From assembly GCF_024580955.1 (NCBI RefSeq), contig NZ_JANIKD010000009.1, positions 1-64,000 of the forward strand: a stretch of 64,000 nucleotides of DNA, in the 5' to 3' direction. Positions 1-7,853 of this stretch are shown in pieces. Under the pieces are notes generated by a model, which saw only the letters and a list, made by a program, of their open reading frames with translations, was not told where the DNA came from and made no database searches. Positions within the stretch are counted from its first letter, which is position 1. Each line of letters starts with the position of its first letter. This DNA is from Corynebacterium sp. 122RC1 (GTDB lineage: Bacteria > Actinomycetota > Actinomycetes > Mycobacteriales > Mycobacteriaceae). The position numbers were made by a program, and so were the translations under genes.

Positions 1-35
1 GCCCAACCAAGCCCCCAACCAAACCCCCAAAACGC

Positions 36-69
36 AAAAACGCCCCGCCACTTCATGTGGCGGAGCGTT
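36..69 (-). terminator. Rho-independent terminator of the S18 operon
   Basis: On the minus strand a GC-rich stem (7 bp GTGGCGG/CCGCCAC around a 5-nt loop, extended by a few pairs past one mismatch) is followed by a run of T. It lies about 55 bp past the rpsR stop codon, so it ends the rpmB-rpmG-rpsN-rpsR transcript. Confidence 0.8.
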
Positions 70-124
70 GTTTGACTAGAGCTGTCGTCGCCCCTTCTAA
101 TGCGTAGCTGTAACGAGCTGGCGC

Positions 125-373
125 TTAGCGGGTGGTGAACGGCAGGAGAGCCATCTCGCGGGCGTTCTTCACTGCGGTTGCTACCTGACGCTGCTGCTGC
201 GGGGTCAGGCCGGTAACGCGGCGGGAACGGATCTTCTGGCGATCAGAGATGAACAGACGAAGGGTCTCGATGTCCTTGTAGTCCACCTTCTCGATGCCCT
301 TAGCCTTGAGAGGGTTCTTCTTTGGGCGGCGGGACTGCTCGATCCGCGCCTTCTTGATGTTGTTGCGCTTCAT
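125..373 (-). CDS. rpsR: 30S ribosomal protein S18, cysteine-free paralogue
   Basis: An 82-residue S18 that binds the platform of the 30S subunit next to S6. The core '[18 protein letters not shown]' followed by 'SRRVTGL' is typical of S18. It has no cysteine, so it cannot hold the zinc site of C+ S18 proteins. It is the last gene of a minus-strand run of four small ribosomal protein genes spaced a few bases apart. In actinobacteria such clusters are usually alternative sets used under zinc shortage. I found no clear Zur box here, so zinc control is an inference from protein type and clustering. Confidence 0.95.
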   Translation of the reverse strand: MKRNNIKKARIEQSRRPKKNPLKAKGIEKVDYKDIETLRLFISDRQKIRSRRVTGLTPQQQRQVATAVKNAREMALLPFTTR

Positions 374-385
374 TGGAACCTCCGA

Positions 386-691
386 TTACCAGCTGGACTT
401 ACGAACGCCAGGAAGCTCACCGCGGTGAGCCATCTCGCGCAGGCGGACACGGGAAACACCGAACTTCCGCAGGAAGCCGCGTGGGCGGCCATCGCGGGAG
501 TCGCGGTTGCGGACGCGAACTGGGGATGCGTCGCGTGGCTGACGGTTCAGCTCAAACTGTGCGTCCAGACGGTCCTCATCAGAGGTGTTTGGGTTCTTGA
601 TGATTGCCTTGAGCTCGTTACGGCGCTCCGCGTAGCGGGCGACGATTTCCTTGCGCTGCTCGTTCTTGGCGATCTTAGACTTCTTAGCCAT
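386..691 (-). CDS. rpsN: 30S ribosomal protein S14, long zinc-free form
   Basis: A 101-residue S14. Its length and lack of any CxxC pair place it in the long C- class, unlike the roughly 61-residue zinc-binding form. The conserved tail '[33 protein letters not shown]' type sequence is visible (residues about 69-101). It sits 12 bp upstream of rpsR and 3 bp downstream of rpmG in transcription order, so these genes are certainly cotranscribed. Role: assembly of the 30S head near the decoding site. Confidence 0.95.
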   Translation of the reverse strand: MAKKSKIAKNEQRKEIVARYAERRNELKAIIKNPNTSDEDRLDAQFELNRQPRDASPVRVRNRDSRDGRPRGFLRKFGVSRVRLREMAHRGELPGVRKSSW

Positions 692-694
692 GAA

Positions 695-859
695 TTAACG
701 CTCCTCGCGGAATTCGACGTGCTTGCGGACTACCGGATCGTACTTCTTCAAGGTGATGCGATCAGGGTTGTTGCGCTTGTTCTTACGGGTGACGTAGGTG
801 TAACCGGTGCCAGCCGTAGACTTCAGCTTGATGATCGGACGAATGTCATTGCGTGCCAT
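695..859 (-). CDS. rpmG: 50S ribosomal protein L33, zinc-free form
   Basis: A 54-residue protein beginning [20 protein letters not shown] and ending in VEFREER, a clear L33. The two CxxC pairs of zinc-binding L33 are absent. The ATG at 857-859 is the only start that gives the conserved N-terminus. It lies between rpmB (3 bp away) and rpsN (3 bp away). Role: small protein near the E site of the 50S subunit. Confidence 0.95.
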   Translation of the reverse strand: MARNDIRPIIKLKSTAGTGYTYVTRKNKRNNPDRITLKKYDPVVRKHVEFREER

Positions 860-862
860 CTT

Positions 863-1099
863 TTAGATCTTCTCCCCACGTGCTCGGATCTTTGCAACCA
901 CGGACTCAATGCCATCGCGGTCAATGATCTTCAGGCCCTTGGTGGAAACGTTCAAGGTGATGGTACGGCCCTCAGAGGGCAGGTAGAACTTACGACGCTG
1001 CACGTTGGGGTTCCAACGGCGGGAGGTGCGTCGGTGCGAGTGTGAGACTTGCTTGCCGAAGCTCGGCTTGCGTCCCGTAACCTGGCAAATAGCCGACAT
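863..1099 (-). CDS. rpmB: 50S ribosomal protein L28
   Basis: A 78-residue L28 with the family start [20 protein letters not shown] and the block '[14 protein letters not shown]'. Only one cysteine (residue 5) remains where zinc-binding L28 has a CxxC, so this is the C- type. An in-frame upstream ATG at 1168 would add 23 residues not found in the family; the ATG at 1097-1099 behind an AGGAGAAAG ribosome-binding site is preferred. It is first in the rpmB-rpmG-rpsN-rpsR operon. Confidence 0.93.
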   Translation of the reverse strand: MSAICQVTGRKPSFGKQVSHSHRRTSRRWNPNVQRRKFYLPSEGRTITLNVSTKGLKIIDRDGIESVVAKIRARGEKI

Positions 1100-1409
1100 A
1101 GGTTTCTTTCTCCTAGCCGCCCACTCCAAAACCTGCGGGCGCTTGCCTATCCGCGGCGCAAAATGCAAAACGCCTTTTCACAGGCGTACTACCGGGAGAA
1201 GCGAGCTGCCAAACACGAGCCGAAGGGGCGATAAACGTACATTGTGACAACAGCAAGGGAAAAGCTTACATGCTTGAGGTGAATTTTCCTAATCCCCGCC
1301 GCGTCCACAATCTTCGCCGTAGCCCGTGTGACTGCAGTGAAAAGGGAGGCGTTCCGACGCCGCCAGCGCCACCACCACTCAGGGCTCCTGCGCGGAAGCA
1401 AGGTCCCAT
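1100..1409. other. Intergenic region with rpmB promoter and regulator 3' end
   Basis: This 310-bp gap separates rpmB from the 3' end of the upstream response regulator, both on the minus strand. It must hold the ribosomal operon promoter. I see no convincing coding sequence on either strand and no clear Zur-type palindrome. A terminator-like hairpin is annotated separately at 1341-1361. Confidence 0.6.
1341..1361 (-). terminator. Possible terminator after the response regulator
   Basis: On the minus strand GGCGT-CGGA-ACGCC forms a 5-bp tetraloop hairpin followed by TCCCTTTT, about 50 bp past the response regulator stop codon. The same GCGT-TCCG-ACGC core (plus strand) occurs just after ppk2 near 37980. 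The stem is short, so the call is moderate. Confidence 0.5.
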
Positions 1410-2078
1410 TCAGTAGCGGGGCGCCGCATCGGTGCCGGGAACCGGGTCCTGTGGGTTGAGCGCCCGCGCGAGGTGGAGGGCCAACACGGTGCGGTCGCGC
1501 GCCTGAAGCTTTCGCAGCAAGGACGATACGTGATTTTTCACGGTGCCTTCCGCGAGGTGCAGCGTGCTTGCGATCTCTGCGTTGTTTGCCCCTTGGGCAA
1601 CGAGTTCGGCAACGGTGCGTTCGGCGCGGGTGAGAATGGCCAGCTCTTGGGATTGCTGCGCCGCGGCTGGATTGGTGTACGCGAAGCGGGCTACGCGGGG
1701 GTCCAGCACCACACCACCTTGGGCTACCTGGGTGATCGCCTCGGCAAGTTGTTCCGGGGACACGTCTTTGAGGATGTAGCCCGCCGCCCCGGCTTTCATG
1801 AGGTTGTGGACTAGGGAGGCATCGTCAAACGTGGTGAGCACCAATACTGGGAGCTGTGGGTAGTGTTTGCCCAGATCATGCACCACGTCTAGGCCACTGA
1901 ATTCGGGCATGGCGGCGTCGGTCACCACTACGTCGGGCTCCCATTTGCGCACCAGGGCGTTGGCGCGGCGGCCATCGGTGCTGGTGGCCACGATCTCAAA
2001 GCCTTCAAAGGTTTCCAGGAGGAGTTTGAGGCCGTCCAGGATGACGCGGTGGTCGTCAATCAGCAAAATCTTTGGCAT
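1410..2078 (-). CDS. NarL/LuxR-family response regulator
   Basis: A 222-residue two-component response regulator. Receiver domain residues 1-120: the acidic pair DD at 8-9, the phosphoacceptor Asp54 in 'VVVTDAAMPEF', and Lys in 'YILKDVSPEQL'. A LuxR-type helix-turn-helix occupies about 148-210 ('LTRAERTVAELVAQGANNAE'). It follows its sensor kinase by 12 bp on the same strand, so the two form one operon. The perfect palindrome at 3275-3290, between the kinase gene and the divergent DUF418 gene, is a likely binding site. The signal is unknown; haem, cell-envelope stress and antibiotics are typical for this family. Confidence 0.93.
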   Translation of the reverse strand: MPKILLIDDHRVILDGLKLLLETFEGFEIVATSTDGRRANALVRKWEPDVVVTDAAMPEFSGLDVVHDLGKHYPQLPVLVLTTFDDASLVHNLMKAGAAGYILKDVSPEQLAEAITQVAQGGVVLDPRVARFAYTNPAAAQQSQELAILTRAERTVAELVAQGANNAEIASTLHLAEGTVKNHVSSLLRKLQARDRTVLALHLARALNPQDPVPGTDAAPRY

Positions 2079-2090
2079 AGCAGCATTCCT

Positions 2091-3239
2091 TTATTTCAGA
2101 TTGGCTTCGAGCACAGCGCCCTGTTCATTAGCCGTGAGGTTCAATGTGCCGCCCTGAGCCTCAATCCTCTCCCGCAGAGTTTTCAGCCCAAAGCCTTCGG
2201 TAGTTACGGAGCTCTCAGAGGTAGCTATGCCATTGTCTTCGAGTCGGAAGTGAACCTGCCCATGCGCCTCGTGAATGCTCAGGTGGGCCTTGGTTGCTCC
2301 AGAGTGCCGCGCGGTGTTCGTGAGGGCTTCTTGGGTGATCCTGAGCAGGAGGAGCTCAATCTCGCGGGAGAGGGCGCCAATCTGAATGTTCGTGACCACC
2401 TCTAGGCCCGTTCCCTTGAACGTATCGCTCACCGCCTGCAACGCATCGGACAACGAGCCTTCCTGGAGGGCAATCGGATGGAGTGCTCGCACGGTGGAAC
2501 GCATTTCCTGCAGTGCTTGGGTGCAGGTAGCACGCGCGATTTTGAGCTGAGCTTCCGCGCGCTCGGGGCTTGTGGGGAAGGTGCGCTGGGCGACGTCGAT
2601 ATGCAGCCCAATGCTGGTGAGGTGGTGCCCCAAGCCGTCGTGCAACGCCGCGGAGATGCGCGCGCGTTCGTCGGCAAGCGTGAGTTCGCGTGCCTGAGTG
2701 AGCTCCTGGCGCAACTGTGCGTTGGCTTCGCGGGCGCGGAGCACGAGACCGCCGAGGTGTAATCCTGCCAGCAGAAACAGGGTGATCGAGGCCATGTTGA
2801 GCAATTCTTGGACCCAGGTGAGGGATGTGCCAAGGATCATCGTTGCGGCGTAGCAGCCCACTAATACGCAGGAGGTGATGGCCACTTTGGAGAGGTCTTC
2901 CAGCATGAGCGCAATGACCGCGAGCCAGAAGGGGAAGAGGGCCAGTAAGTTGTCGCTGGTCACCCACAATGCGAGCGTGCACAGGGTGAACAGCAGCACG
3001 GAGAGTTTGCCTGGGGCGGTGCGCCACCAGATCCACGATGCACAGGCGAAGGCCAGCAAAAGGTATGTTGCTTCGCGGCCTCCTTGCTGGCTGTAGATGG
3101 CGCTCGCGGCCAAGGCTGCCGCCGTGGTGAACCCGTAATCCAGAAATGCCGATTCCATTGAGGCGAAACCCCTGGCTGCCCTCGAGCTCTTGGCTGCCTG
3201 GGGGAACTTTGACGCGTCTGTGGGACTCTGCACACTCAT
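2091..3239 (-). CDS. Membrane sensor histidine kinase, HisKA_3 family
   Basis: A 382-residue sensor. The first 30 residues are polar; residues about 35-170 hold five or six hydrophobic membrane segments with no sizeable extracellular domain, suggesting sensing within the membrane. A short coiled stretch (171-190) leads to the HisKA_3 motif 'ERARISAALHDGLGHHLTSI' with His200 as phosphoacceptor, then a HATPase domain ('LLLRITQEALTNTARHSG' N box and 'GFGLKTLRERI' G box). The ATG at 3237-3239 is preferred to an in-frame one 42 codons upstream because the extension is not membrane-like and would overlap the divergent promoter. Partner: the regulator at 1410-2078. Confidence 0.9.
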   Translation of the reverse strand: MSVQSPTDASKFPQAAKSSRAARGFASMESAFLDYGFTTAAALAASAIYSQQGGREATYLLLAFACASWIWWRTAPGKLSVLLFTLCTLALWVTSDNLLALFPFWLAVIALMLEDLSKVAITSCVLVGCYAATMILGTSLTWVQELLNMASITLFLLAGLHLGGLVLRAREANAQLRQELTQARELTLADERARISAALHDGLGHHLTSIGLHIDVAQRTFPTSPERAEAQLKIARATCTQALQEMRSTVRALHPIALQEGSLSDALQAVSDTFKGTGLEVVTNIQIGALSREIELLLLRITQEALTNTARHSGATKAHLSIHEAHGQVHFRLEDNGIATSESSVTTEGFGLKTLRERIEAQGGTLNLTANEQGAVLEANLK

Positions 3240-3274
3240 AGCTTCAAGCCTAAAAGGGTGTGCACCCGCAGACC

Positions 3275-3290
3275 CATGACTTGGGTCATG
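3275..3290. promoter_or_regulatory. Perfect palindrome in divergent promoter region
   Basis: CATGACTTGGGTCATG has 6-bp perfect arms around 4 bp. It overlaps a second offset inverted repeat (GACCCA-TGACT-TGGGTC, 3271-3287). It lies 35 bp from the kinase start and about 67 bp from the DUF418 gene start. NarL/LuxR-type regulators bind short inverted repeats of this kind, so autoregulation and control of the DUF418 gene are inferred. Confidence 0.55.
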
Positions 3291-3357
3291 ATTTCTGGGG
3301 CAAAGTGGTGACCGTGGCGCGATGTCTACGCGCCGCAGCGTTCTTAGCGTGGAAACC

Positions 3358-4620
3358 ATGAACACATTGCAAACTCAAGCTACGCCCACAAAGGCCGCCC
3401 ACCGTATCCAAGCGCTGGACGTTGCCCGTGGTGTTGCGATCCTCGGTACCTTTGCCGCCAACGTGTGGCTGTTTGCCCGTCCTTTCAATGGCATTGACCT
3501 CGGCGGCCTGGTCAGTGGCCCAGCTCTGTGGGAGCAGCTCGGCCAGCAGAACGTGGGTGAGAAGATTGAGTCGTTGATGGGTGTAATTACCGACGGCAAG
3601 TTCCTCGGCCTCCTCACCTTGATGTTTGGCATCGGCCTGGAAATTCAGTACCAATCCGCCTTGCGCCGCGGAAGGCCCTGGCCACGCAGCTACCGCCCCC
3701 GCGCCTGGATCCTCATGCTGGAAGGCACACTGAACTACATCTTCGTGTTTGCCTTTGACGTCCTTATGGGATACGCCCTCACCGCGCTCGCTGTCGCGCC
3801 GTTGCTCGCCTCCAAGCATGTGAAGCGGTGGATGTGGGCAGGCCTTGTGGTCCACCTGAGCTTCCTTTCCTTCCTGGTGTGGAGCTCCCTTTCCGCTGCC
3901 GAAGCGCAAGCGGGACTGGCAACCGAAGCATCGCCGTATCCCACCAGCTACTTTGCGCAAATCCAGGAGCGAATTATCAACTTTGGCATGTGGCGTTTTG
4001 AGGTGCCGATCATGTTCCTCATGGGCCTCGGCATGTTCATTGTTGGTTCCCGCCTCTACCGTGCCGGCCTGTTTGAGCCTCACGGGGCGAAGCTGCGCAC
4101 GCAGATGATGGCGCTGGGCCTCGGCGCAGGTATTCCACTCGATCTCTTCCTGCGCTTGTTCTGCCCCTCGGCGTTCTCCGCGCTCTCCCGCTACGGGAGC
4201 TCCTCGCTGGTGGCGCTGGGTATCCTCTCTCTGATTGCGGCTTGGTATTGCCGACGCGCCCAGGGCTCCACGGGGCAGGGCATCTCTGGCGGCAACGAGA
4301 GTAGGGAAGTGGGCCTCATTGGTGCCCACGTTGCGAACGTGGGCAAGATGGCGTTGAGCTGCTACGTTGGCCAAAACATCTTTGGTCTAGTGGTATTCAA
4401 TTGGTTCGGAGTTGGGCGGTTGATTGAGGGTGAATACTTCACATATTGGGTCTTGGGCTTCTTTGTGCTGGGCTGCGCGCTGATGATCGGTTGCAGCACC
4501 CTGTGGCTGCGCCGCTTTCCACGCGGGCCGATGGAGACGGTGTCCCACGCGCTTATGGCTAAAGCTGCGCGCACCCAAATGAGGCGCGCGGAGAAGAAAG
4601 CGGCCGTGCAAATTGGGTGA
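3358..4620 (+). CDS. DUF418 family multi-pass membrane protein
   Basis: A 420-residue integral membrane protein of the YeiB/DUF418 type. Near the N-terminus it carries 'RIQALDVARGVAILGTFAANVW', the motif that opens this family; near the C-terminus it has 'VGKMALSCYVGQNIFGLVVF', the DUF418 block proper. About ten hydrophobic segments lie between. The function of DUF418 proteins is not established; some are thought to move or modify small molecules at the membrane. An alternative ATG at 3322 would add 12 residues; 3358 gives a better fit to the family. It diverges from the two-component operon and shares its 118-bp promoter region, so it is the best candidate target. Confidence 0.85.
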   Translation: MNTLQTQATPTKAAHRIQALDVARGVAILGTFAANVWLFARPFNGIDLGGLVSGPALWEQLGQQNVGEKIESLMGVITDGKFLGLLTLMFGIGLEIQYQSALRRGRPWPRSYRPRAWILMLEGTLNYIFVFAFDVLMGYALTALAVAPLLASKHVKRWMWAGLVVHLSFLSFLVWSSLSAAEAQAGLATEASPYPTSYFAQIQERIINFGMWRFEVPIMFLMGLGMFIVGSRLYRAGLFEPHGAKLRTQMMALGLGAGIPLDLFLRLFCPSAFSALSRYGSSSLVALGILSLIAAWYCRRAQGSTGQGISGGNESREVGLIGAHVANVGKMALSCYVGQNIFGLVVFNWFGVGRLIEGEYFTYWVLGFFVLGCALMIGCSTLWLRRFPRGPMETVSHALMAKAARTQMRRAEKKAAVQIG

Positions 4621-4879
4621 TAGTGAGGGGTTTTAGGGATTTCCCAAATGGTGGAAAACCCTGTAAGATTGGCAAAGTTGTCTGTGGCCTGGAGGGCGTG
4701 AGCGTGCAGAAAACCCTGCTCACCTGCGCACAATAGAGCTGCTAGGCAGATGTAAGAAGATCATTTCGCACCCAACTCGGGCACGATCCCAGACGCCAAC
4801 ACTGCTCGCTTAAGTGAGTTTTCTGGCAAAAGCGCTGGGAACCGACCCGAAGTCTCAATCCTGAGGGAAACGAATACAT

Positions 4880-5146
4880 ATGAAGAAGGACATCCACCCG
4901 GATTACCACCCGGTTGTGTTCCGCGATGCAGGTACTGGCTACCAGTTCCTGACTCGCTCCACCGCCACTTCTGACCGCACCGTTGAGTGGGAAGATGGCA
5001 ACGAGTACCCATTGATCGTGGTTGACGTGACCAGCGAATCTCACCCATTCTGGACCGGCGCACAGCGTGTCATGGACACCGCCGGCCGCGTGGAGAAGTT
5101 CGAGCGCCGCTTCGGCGCCATGGCCCGCCGCAAGAAGAAGAACTAA
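4880..5146 (+). CDS. rpmE2: 50S ribosomal protein L31 type B
   Basis: An 88-residue type B L31, starting [20 protein letters not shown] and containing '[21 protein letters not shown]'. Type B L31 lacks the CxxC zinc site of type A and commonly replaces it under zinc limitation. GAGGGAAACG upstream serves as ribosome-binding site. It is followed 14 bp later by rpmF. With the rpmB-rpsR cluster this completes a zinc-independent ribosomal protein set. Confidence 0.95.
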   Translation: MKKDIHPDYHPVVFRDAGTGYQFLTRSTATSDRTVEWEDGNEYPLIVVDVTSESHPFWTGAQRVMDTAGRVEKFERRFGAMARRKKKN

Positions 5147-5160
5147 GGAGGGAACAACTC

Positions 5161-5334
5161 ATGGCAGTTCCAAAGCGCCGCATGTCTCGCGCAAACACCC
5201 ACTCTCGCCGTTCCCAGTGGAAGGCTGACAACGTAGCACTCCAAGAGGTGAAGATCGACGGCCAGACCGTACGCATCCCACGCCGTCTGGTGAAGGCTGC
5301 TCAGCTTGGCCTGGTTGAGGTTGAGCAATTCTAA
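5161..5334 (+). CDS. rpmF: 50S ribosomal protein L32, zinc-free form
   Basis: A 57-residue L32 starting [20 protein letters not shown], with an AAGGAGG ribosome-binding site 9 bases upstream. The CxxC pairs of zinc-type L32 are absent. It follows rpmE2 directly and is followed by a strong terminator, so the two form a bicistronic unit. Confidence 0.95.
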   Translation: MAVPKRRMSRANTHSRRSQWKADNVALQEVKIDGQTVRIPRRLVKAAQLGLVEVEQF

Positions 5335-5361
5335 GCTGAGTTCCATTTTCAGCAGAACGGG

Positions 5362-5403
5362 CCGGTAAGGGACGGAAAACGCGTACCCTTGCCGGTTTTT
5401 TCT
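5362..5403 (+). terminator. Rho-independent terminator of rpmE2-rpmF
   Basis: A 10-bp stem CCGGTAAGGG / CCCTTGCCGG (one G-T pair) is followed by six T residues. It lies 27 bp after the rpmF stop codon and separates the ribosomal unit from mprAB. Confidence 0.88.
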
Positions 5404-5440
5404 ATCCACGGCCCCCTGTGTCCACTTTCTGGCAAAATTA

Positions 5441-5466
5441 CAGTAACTTTGCAGTAGTGATGCAGT
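5441..5466. promoter_or_regulatory. Phased CAGT direct repeats upstream of mprA
   Basis: CAGTA at 5441, CAGTA at 5452 and CAGTC at 5463 are direct repeats 11 bp apart, so all face the same side of the helix. OmpR-family regulators such as MprA bind tandem direct repeats of this geometry. Autoregulation of mprA is inferred. Confidence 0.4.
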
Positions 5467-5509
5467 CAGTTGGTGACCGTATTTTTCAAGGAAAGTAGGC
5501 AAACAGCCA

Positions 5510-6202
5510 ATGAAAATTGTTGTCGTAGATGATGACCAAGCTGTCCGGGACTCCCTACGCCGATCCCTGGCATTCAATGGCTTCGATGTGACTACCGCAG
5601 AGGACGGCGTGGTTGCCCTTGAAGTCATTGAGCGGGAACAACCAGGCCTCGTGATCCTTGACGGCATGATGCCAAACATGGATGGCCTTGAAGTTTGCCG
5701 TTCCCTGAGGTCAAACGGTGACGAGCGCCCAATCCTCATGCTCACCGCCCGAGACGGTGTAGCAGACCGTGTTGCGGGCCTCGATGCAGGCGCCGACGAC
5801 TACCTCCTCAAGCCATTCGCCCTGGAAGAGCTCCTCGCGCGCGTGCGCTCACTCCTGCGCCGTGCGGCGGCTGACGCCGTCGGCACCGGAGATTCCAGCA
5901 AGTACAGCTTTGCTGACTTGAAGCTGGACTCCGAAACCCGTGAGGTTTCCCGCGGCGGCCGTGTAATTAGCCTCACCCGCACGGAGTTCGCGTTGATGCA
6001 ACTGTTGATGGCAAACCCAAAGCGTGTGCTTTCCCGGACCACCATTTTGGAGGAGGTGTGGGGGTATGACTTCCCAACCTCTGGCAACGCGCTTGAGGTG
6101 TATATTGGTTACCTACGGAAGAAAACTGAAGCCAATGGTGAGCCTCGCCTCATCCACACCGTTCGCGGTGTTGGCTATGTGTTGAAGGAACATAACCAGT
6201 AG
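5510..6202 (+). CDS. mprA: OmpR-family response regulator, MprA type
   Basis: A 230-residue regulator. The receiver domain has DDD at 7-9, phosphoacceptor Asp51 ('[13 protein letters not shown]') and Lys in 'DDYLLKPF'. The C-terminal winged helix spans about 130-225 ('[18 protein letters not shown]', '[21 protein letters not shown]'). AAGGAAAGTAGG precedes the start. It is followed 14 bp later by its kinase and then by an HtrA protease, the arrangement of mycobacterial mprA-mprB-pepD, which responds to envelope stress. In C. glutamicum the corresponding genes sit in the same place next to rpmF. Confidence 0.9.
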   Translation: MKIVVVDDDQAVRDSLRRSLAFNGFDVTTAEDGVVALEVIEREQPGLVILDGMMPNMDGLEVCRSLRSNGDERPILMLTARDGVADRVAGLDAGADDYLLKPFALEELLARVRSLLRRAAADAVGTGDSSKYSFADLKLDSETREVSRGGRVISLTRTEFALMQLLMANPKRVLSRTTILEEVWGYDFPTSGNALEVYIGYLRKKTEANGEPRLIHTVRGVGYVLKEHNQ

Positions 6203-6216
6203 GGAGTTAAGTCGCG

Positions 6217-7683
6217 TTGATGTTGCGGAAGTCCTCGCGGCGCCCGGCCCACGGCAAAGACCGTAAAGGCGGCATGGGTTCCTTTGTGGATCACGCATCA
6301 TCGCGCTCCCTGAAATGGCGCATCGCCATGCTCACCGCCTCATTGGTAGCAATCGCGGTGGGCCTCATGACGATCGTGGCGTACTGGTCCGTAAACAGTA
6401 CGCTGCGCAACTCAATGGATCTCGACCTCAACGCTAAAGCAGAGGCCACCCTTTCACGCCTAGAAAATGCGAGCGTTGCGCCCGAAGCCGTCCAAGAGGA
6501 ACTCCAAGAGTTCCGCCGGTTCAACCCCAATTACAAAATCGCCGTGACCAACCAACAGTGGCCGTATGCGATAGGGGATACCATCGCCGTGGCGGAAAAC
6601 GCCACCGTAAATGAGCAGGGCTACACCGCAGATTCCTTAGAGGGCATGCGGGTGCTCACCAAAGAAGATCCAAACACAGGCACCACGGTAATTGTGGCGC
6701 GGCAAAGCTCCTCCATCAAAAGCATCACCAATAACCTCGGTTTTGTGCTGCTGGGAGTGAGTGTTGCCGGTATCCTTTTGGCCGTTGTTGCCGGCATCTT
6801 TGTGGCCAATACTGGTTTGCGCCCGGTGATTCACCTGCGAAATGCAGTGCGCCGAGTCACGGAGACGGACAAGCTTACCCCCATCCCCGTGGAGGGACAG
6901 GACGAAATCGCGCAGCTCACCTGCAGTTTCAATGAGATGTTGGCGGCACTGGATTCTTCTCGGGCGCGGCAAGCAGAGCTGGTGGCTGACGCCGGCCATG
7001 AGCTGAAAACCCCGCTCACCTCCATGCGCACCAACATTGAGCTGCTCATGATGATGTATAAGTCTGACAGCCCGCACCTTTCCATCGCAGACCGCGAGGC
7101 ACTTGAGGCGGACGTGATCGCGCAAATGGAAGAGCTTTCCACGTTGATCGGTGACCTGGTGGATCTGGCCCGCGAACAGTCCCTGGATAAAACTGAAACA
7201 CTTGAGGCTGAGGTGAACTTGGAAGAGGTGGTGGAACACGCCCTAGAACGTGTGCAGCGCCGCCGAACGGACGTGACCTTCCAAATCTCGGTGATCCCCT
7301 GGTGCGTGGTGGGTGACTACGCCTCCCTCAACCGCGCCTTCGTGAACGTGCTGGATAACGCCGCAAAATGGTCCCCGCAGGAAGGTACCGTGCGCCTGGA
7401 GATGGAGCAAACCGGGCGCAACACCATAACCATTTCTGTTTCCGACTCCGGCCCAGGCGTGCCCGAGGCAGACCGCGAGCGCATCTTTGAACGCTTCTAC
7501 CGCTCGGTGGAAGCCCGCGCAATGCCCGGTTCCGGGCTGGGGTTGGCGATCGTTCGCCAAGTCATGGTCCGCCACGGCGGCAGCATCGTTGCCAAAGAGT
7601 CCAACGACGGCGGCACCAAGATGGTGATGACCTTGCCCGGATTCTCCGACGCCCCCAGCGCCGAACACACCCAGGAATCCTAG
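6217..7683 (+). CDS. mprB: Envelope-stress sensor histidine kinase, MprB type
   Basis: A 488-residue sensor: cytoplasmic N-terminal tail (1-33), membrane helix 1 (about 36-58), an extracytoplasmic domain (about 60-173), membrane helix 2 (about 175-198), HAMP linker, dimerisation domain with phosphoacceptor His261 ('ADAGHELKTPLTSMRTNIEL'), and an ATPase domain with N box 'NVLDNAAKWSPQ' and G boxes 'DSGPGVP' and 'GSGLGLAI'. The start could be TTG 6217 or ATG 6220, both behind AGGGAG. It pairs with MprA. Mycobacterial MprB is activated by misfolded proteins or lipids and is tuned by the neighbouring HtrA-like protease. Confidence 0.9.
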   Translation: MMLRKSSRRPAHGKDRKGGMGSFVDHASSRSLKWRIAMLTASLVAIAVGLMTIVAYWSVNSTLRNSMDLDLNAKAEATLSRLENASVAPEAVQEELQEFRRFNPNYKIAVTNQQWPYAIGDTIAVAENATVNEQGYTADSLEGMRVLTKEDPNTGTTVIVARQSSSIKSITNNLGFVLLGVSVAGILLAVVAGIFVANTGLRPVIHLRNAVRRVTETDKLTPIPVEGQDEIAQLTCSFNEMLAALDSSRARQAELVADAGHELKTPLTSMRTNIELLMMMYKSDSPHLSIADREALEADVIAQMEELSTLIGDLVDLAREQSLDKTETLEAEVNLEEVVEHALERVQRRRTDVTFQISVIPWCVVGDYASLNRAFVNVLDNAAKWSPQEGTVRLEMEQTGRNTITISVSDSGPGVPEADRERIFERFYRSVEARAMPGSGLGLAIVRQVMVRHGGSIVAKESNDGGTKMVMTLPGFSDAPSAEHTQES

Positions 7684-7758
7684 GGGGAACAGATCTCACG
7701 TATCACCGACCGCTGACCAGGCTAGGGCCGCGGCTTGAGATCGGGGATGTCAGCGGCA

Positions 7759-7797
7759 TTCACACCGTTTCACACTGTTTCACACAGAGATTCACAG
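7759..7797. promoter_or_regulatory. Four phased TTCACA repeats upstream of htrA
   Basis: TTCACAC occurs at 7759, 7769 and 7779, with TTCACAG at 7791, giving spacings of 10, 10 and 12 bp on one strand. The array ends 56 bp before the protease start codon. Such helically phased direct repeats are typical of tandem binding by an OmpR-family regulator; MprA, encoded just upstream, is the obvious candidate. Confidence 0.5.
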
Positions 7798-7853
7798 ACA
7801 AATAGCAGAAGTTCTGGATTAAACCGCCAGTTGGATGGAGCACACTAACCGCC

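Noticed and set aside
1100..1260. Zur box upstream of rpmB
   Set aside because: The zinc-free protein set suggests Zur control, but no sequence here resembles the TGAAAATnATTTTCA-type palindrome.
3286..4374. Long antisense frame opposite the DUF418 gene
   Set aside because: The plus-strand frame has family motifs and membrane helices; the antisense one is low-complexity His/Arg/Glu-rich, typical of a shadow frame in GC-rich DNA.
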